Shown here: positions 61,160 to 64,000 of the stretch, one piece after another | Layout of the letters: every line of letters starts with the position of its first letter | Position numbering within the stretch: position 1 is the stretch's first letter | Position numbers and translations under genes: made by a program | NCBI RefSeq assembly: GCF_040581485.1 | Contig: NC_090130.1 | Span: 18,169,656-18,233,655, forward strand | DNA length: 64,000 bases | DNA from: Linepithema humile | Lineage: Eukaryota; Arthropoda; Insecta; Hymenoptera; Formicidae | Reading direction: 5' to 3' | The notes under the pieces: generated by a model | Told to the model about the DNA's origin: nothing | Database searches by the model: none | The model's input: the letters and a program-made list of their open reading frames with translations, nothing else

Positions 61160-61928
61160 TTACCTTTTTGTCAATATTGTTATTTTTATTTTATTATCTG
61201 ACGTTATACAATCCAACCCTCCATATATATACGTGTCAGAAACATTTTTTATTATGTTGATAATTTCACTGCTTTCTTCAAAAAATATTATTGGTGGTAT
61301 GTAAATATATTAATTTGTTCATCTATATATATATATCGTTCTAACAATTTTAAATACGAGCCTTTACAAATCACCGAACAAAAACTTATAAATAGATTAT
61401 CACATTTTAGAATATTATGATTGTTTTCTATTTCACTATTGCATGATAAACACCTTTTATTATTATATATCAATACTATTTTAATTAATTTATCATATAA
61501 AATATTAAAATCTTTAAATGCTTTTAAGTAAAAATAATAATTATTATTATTTTCATAGAAATATCCTTTGAATTTAGAAAAATCTTTTGTGTCATCTATA
61601 AGTCTGAAGATATCATCTTTATTTTCTATAATATTTATGGGAACCAAATTTATATCTACTTTATCTACATAATTAAACATAGTCCATATATTTCCAAAAA
61701 ACACTTCACTGCACATTATAGAGCAGAAAAATCCATACCTTTTTCTATCCCAAATATATTTCTCTATTTTCCTGTTACAGTACCAGCATATATCTTTATT
61801 GTAGTTAAAATTTAACTGAGAATTATATACTTCATCAAATTCACTTTTTTTTTAATATTAATATAACTAAACACAGCTTCTTTTATTTCGTTTGTAGTAA
61901 AGTCTGTTCTGAATATATTTTTATTCAT
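61160..61928 (-). pseudogene. VLTF-2: VLTF-2-like late transcription factor, two frameshifts
   Basis: The ATG at 61928 starts ~38 codons, then a shift in a T9 run (~61850) moves the reading to a frame containing CWYCNRKIE ... FFCSIMC, an FCS-type zinc finger. A second similar site follows: CLSCNSEIE ... SFCSVICK (~61370-61450). A further shift near 61300 links to an open tail ending at 61160, giving ~257 codons. VLTF-2 has paired CxxC/FCSxxC sites and neighbours VLTF-3 in vaccinia; it is only 150 aa there, so this one is long or the tail is separate. It is convergent with VLTF-3 by 4 bp. Confidence 0.55.
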
Positions 61929-61936
61929 CTTAAATG
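61926..61936. promoter_or_regulatory. Five-base divergent start region (VLTF-2-like / coiled-coil gene)
   Basis: The minus-strand ATG (61926-61928) and the plus-strand TAAATG (61931-61936) nearly touch, so each promoter must lie inside the other gene's 5' coding region. This is compact even for a poxvirus. Confidence 0.7.
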
Positions 61937-64000
61937 AGTTTGTTTTATTTTCCGGGAATTTTTAATATCAGTTTTCCTAATTTAAATAATATTATAAAAA
62001 AAAGAGTGAATTAGATACTTATAACCTTAAAAATATTATTTCTATTAATAATGTAAAACATTTAATTTTAAATGCTTTAGATGAAGAAGATAATAGTATA
62101 TATAAAGAAATATATATACAATACTTAGAGTTTTATAAAAAAATAAATAATATTATACAAGATATATTTACAAAAAAAGAAATGCAAGATATATCAAAAC
62201 TGGAAAATGAATATTATAATTTCATAACAGAAATAAGGAAAAAAGGTATTGATAAAAAATTAGAAGACATATCTAATTTTTTAGAAGATGTTTATTTTAA
62301 AAAACATTTTAAGTATATTAAAAAATATATTAATAACGAAATAACACTGGATGATTTTACGAAAGAATTGCAAAAGCCTATTATTTCAAGTAATGTAATA
62401 TTAAATAGTATAAGGAATATAGACAATACCAATATTATGAATAAATTGTTAAAATACAAGAAAAAAATCTATTATTTTGAAACGATAAGTACTATTAGTT
62501 ATTTCTTTGTACTCGGTGATTATTGCAGAAAGAATAATATGACAATAAACAATTCATTTAAGTCAGTATATAACAGTTTTATATTAGATAATTTTGATAA
62601 CTTTAATTTACGATATTATTATATTTTAAAAATCTATTTTAGTTTGAATGAAAATTCCAACCATATAAATAATATTGAAAAAGATATAAAAGAATATGAG
62701 AAATTAATTGATAACAGTATAATATCGAACTTGAAGGATAAAAATTACGAGTACTCTTCGATATATAAAGATAATATGCTTGTAGATTTATATGAAACAA
62801 ATGAAAAACTAAAGGAAATGATTACCAAATATGATTTATATCCAGAAGAAATAAAGAAACTCAAGAATGACATCGAAATATATTTCGAATCAGAAAAGTC
62901 AAAATACAATAGTTTCTTATCATCAATTAGTTCGATAGAAGATATAAAACATATATCTGATCATATTAAAAAGATTAATGAAGATGAAAAAAAATTATCA
63001 GATAAAGTTGATATTCAATTTACAAACATAGAGAAAAAGTTAAATGAATTAGAAAGTAAATATGATAGTGAGAAACCAAGATTGGAACAATACATCATTG
63101 ATATTGTAAGTGAAATAAATACAAGAAATAATTCTTATTTTGATAAAATATACAAAATTATAGAAGAGTTAAAAGACAGAGTAAATAAATCTGAAAACGA
63201 GTTATCTATTATGAAAAATAACATTTCAAACGTTAGTGAGAAAAATTTTAATTTATTAAAGGATATAAATACAGGTGCGAAGGAAATACAACGGATAATT
63301 GATAAAGACAAAGATAATAGTAAAAAAATAAAAATATTGGAAAAAAATATTGAAGAATGTTGTAAAACTAACAAATCTCTAGAAATATTTATAGAAGAGA
63401 CTTCAGATCATCATAAAAGAATAGATGAAAGACTGAAACTAATAGAAAATTTTATTAGAGTCAGATTTGGAGAGTGCAGTGATGAAAGTGATTGTAAAGG
63501 AGGAACGAAACATATTGATTATAAGAAGAAGTATGAAAAGTTTTATGATAAAGATAAACTAATAACTGATGTAATAGATAAATATTATTTTATCAATGAA
63601 TACAACAATAGAAAGAATTTATTTAACACCAAGTATTTTAATAACTGTAACTTTGAAAATTATTTGAACGTAAAGAAGTATTCATATATTAAAAATATAA
63701 ATAACGAAATAGAAGAGGAAAAGAGGAAAAGATTTTTTGACAAAATATCAGATTGTGAAATTCTCGACCATTATGATGAAATAGTAGATAATGATGGTAT
63801 AAAGAAAATGTCAATTTACGGAATAAAAATAAATACTATAAAATATGGAAATTATAGTTTTTATAAATATTGTTTAGAATTACCATTCGATGATGAAGAG
63901 TTTGATATCGTGAATATAGTACACTCAGAAAATATAAAACCTTTAGATATAGAATTATCTTACAAATATATTGATACAATAACTAGGAAGAGAATTTTCA
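61934..64000 (+). pseudogene. Large coiled-coil virion protein candidate, frameshifted near its start and cut by the window end
   Basis: ATG at 61934 in TAAATG (61931-61936) starts MSLFYFPGIFNISFP, then a shift in an A8 run (61996-62003) moves to a frame open without a stop from about 62008 to the window end, over 660 codons. Heptad-rich Lys/Glu/Ile sequence covers about 62600-63460, a long coiled coil. A CKGGTK motif follows at ~63497-63514 and could be a processing site separating the rod from a C-terminal domain with several aromatic residues (KYGNYSFYKYCLELP). No known family recognised. The start is divergent with the VLTF-2-like gene by only 5 bp. Confidence 0.65.

Noticed and set aside
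41829..64000. Asfarvirus, iridovirus or mimivirus-type source
   Set aside because: P4a, P4b, VLTF-3 and the G3-like and A12-A14-like set, plus TAAATG starts, are poxvirus-specific in combination.
41829..64000. Contaminating free virus contig
   Set aside because: A hAT-like insertion with target duplication, in-frame stops in P4a and loss of most of RPO132 are not compatible with a replicating genome; a chimeric assembly at 41.8 kb still needs read support.
1..64000. tRNA or rRNA genes
   Set aside because: No cloverleaf with a GGTTCRANTCC-type arm or rRNA-like segment was noticed on either strand.

Overview
The window joins three kinds of DNA and is best read as an insect (arthropod) chromosome carrying an old, decaying poxvirus insertion. 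This rests on reading alone; no database search was run.

1) 1-35719: one uninterrupted satellite array, about 218 copies of a ~163.5 bp monomer. Four monomer classes recur mostly in fixed order, giving a ~654 bp higher-order repeat. Larger nested duplications (offsets 1469, 1960, 4896 and 5549 bp) sit on top. The last ~4.5 kb is more mixed and diverged, and the array stops abruptly at ~35719. It has no genes.

2) 35720-41828: AT-rich eukaryotic-looking DNA without convincing intact genes. It holds a ~180 bp tandem duplication, a short repeat pair, a perfect-looking hairpin, a 914 bp piggyBac-like non-autonomous element bounded by TTAA with a long foldback inside it, and a diverged duplication of a locus that carries canonical splice signals on the minus strand.

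3) 41829-64000 (continuing past the window): a tightly packed, very AT-rich block of genes on both strands. Many starts sit in the poxvirus late-promoter motif TAAATG. Recognisable poxvirus genes are the second-largest RNA polymerase subunit (RPO132, C-terminal part only), core protein P4a, a block resembling vaccinia A11-A14, a G3-like entry/fusion component, the ATPase NPH-I, the poly(A) polymerase catalytic subunit, core protein P4b, and late transcription factors VLTF-3 and probably VLTF-2. Accessory genes are an N-myristoyltransferase, a TspO-like membrane protein and a HAD-fold phosphatase. The composition and gene set suggest an entomopoxvirus-like source. The genes cover transcription, mRNA polyadenylation, virion core assembly and membrane/entry functions, so this is core viral genome and not a single captured gene.

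The viral block is no longer a working genome. P4a has in-frame stops, RPO132 has lost about its first three quarters and is fused out of frame to the P4a end, NPH-I is broken three times including by a (CA)n tract, and one viral gene is split by a 716 bp hAT-like element with a perfect 8 bp target duplication. Many other breaks are single-base shifts, often in A/T homopolymers, so some may be sequencing errors. P4b, poly(A) polymerase, VLTF-3, N-myristoyltransferase, TspO-like and HAD genes remain open.
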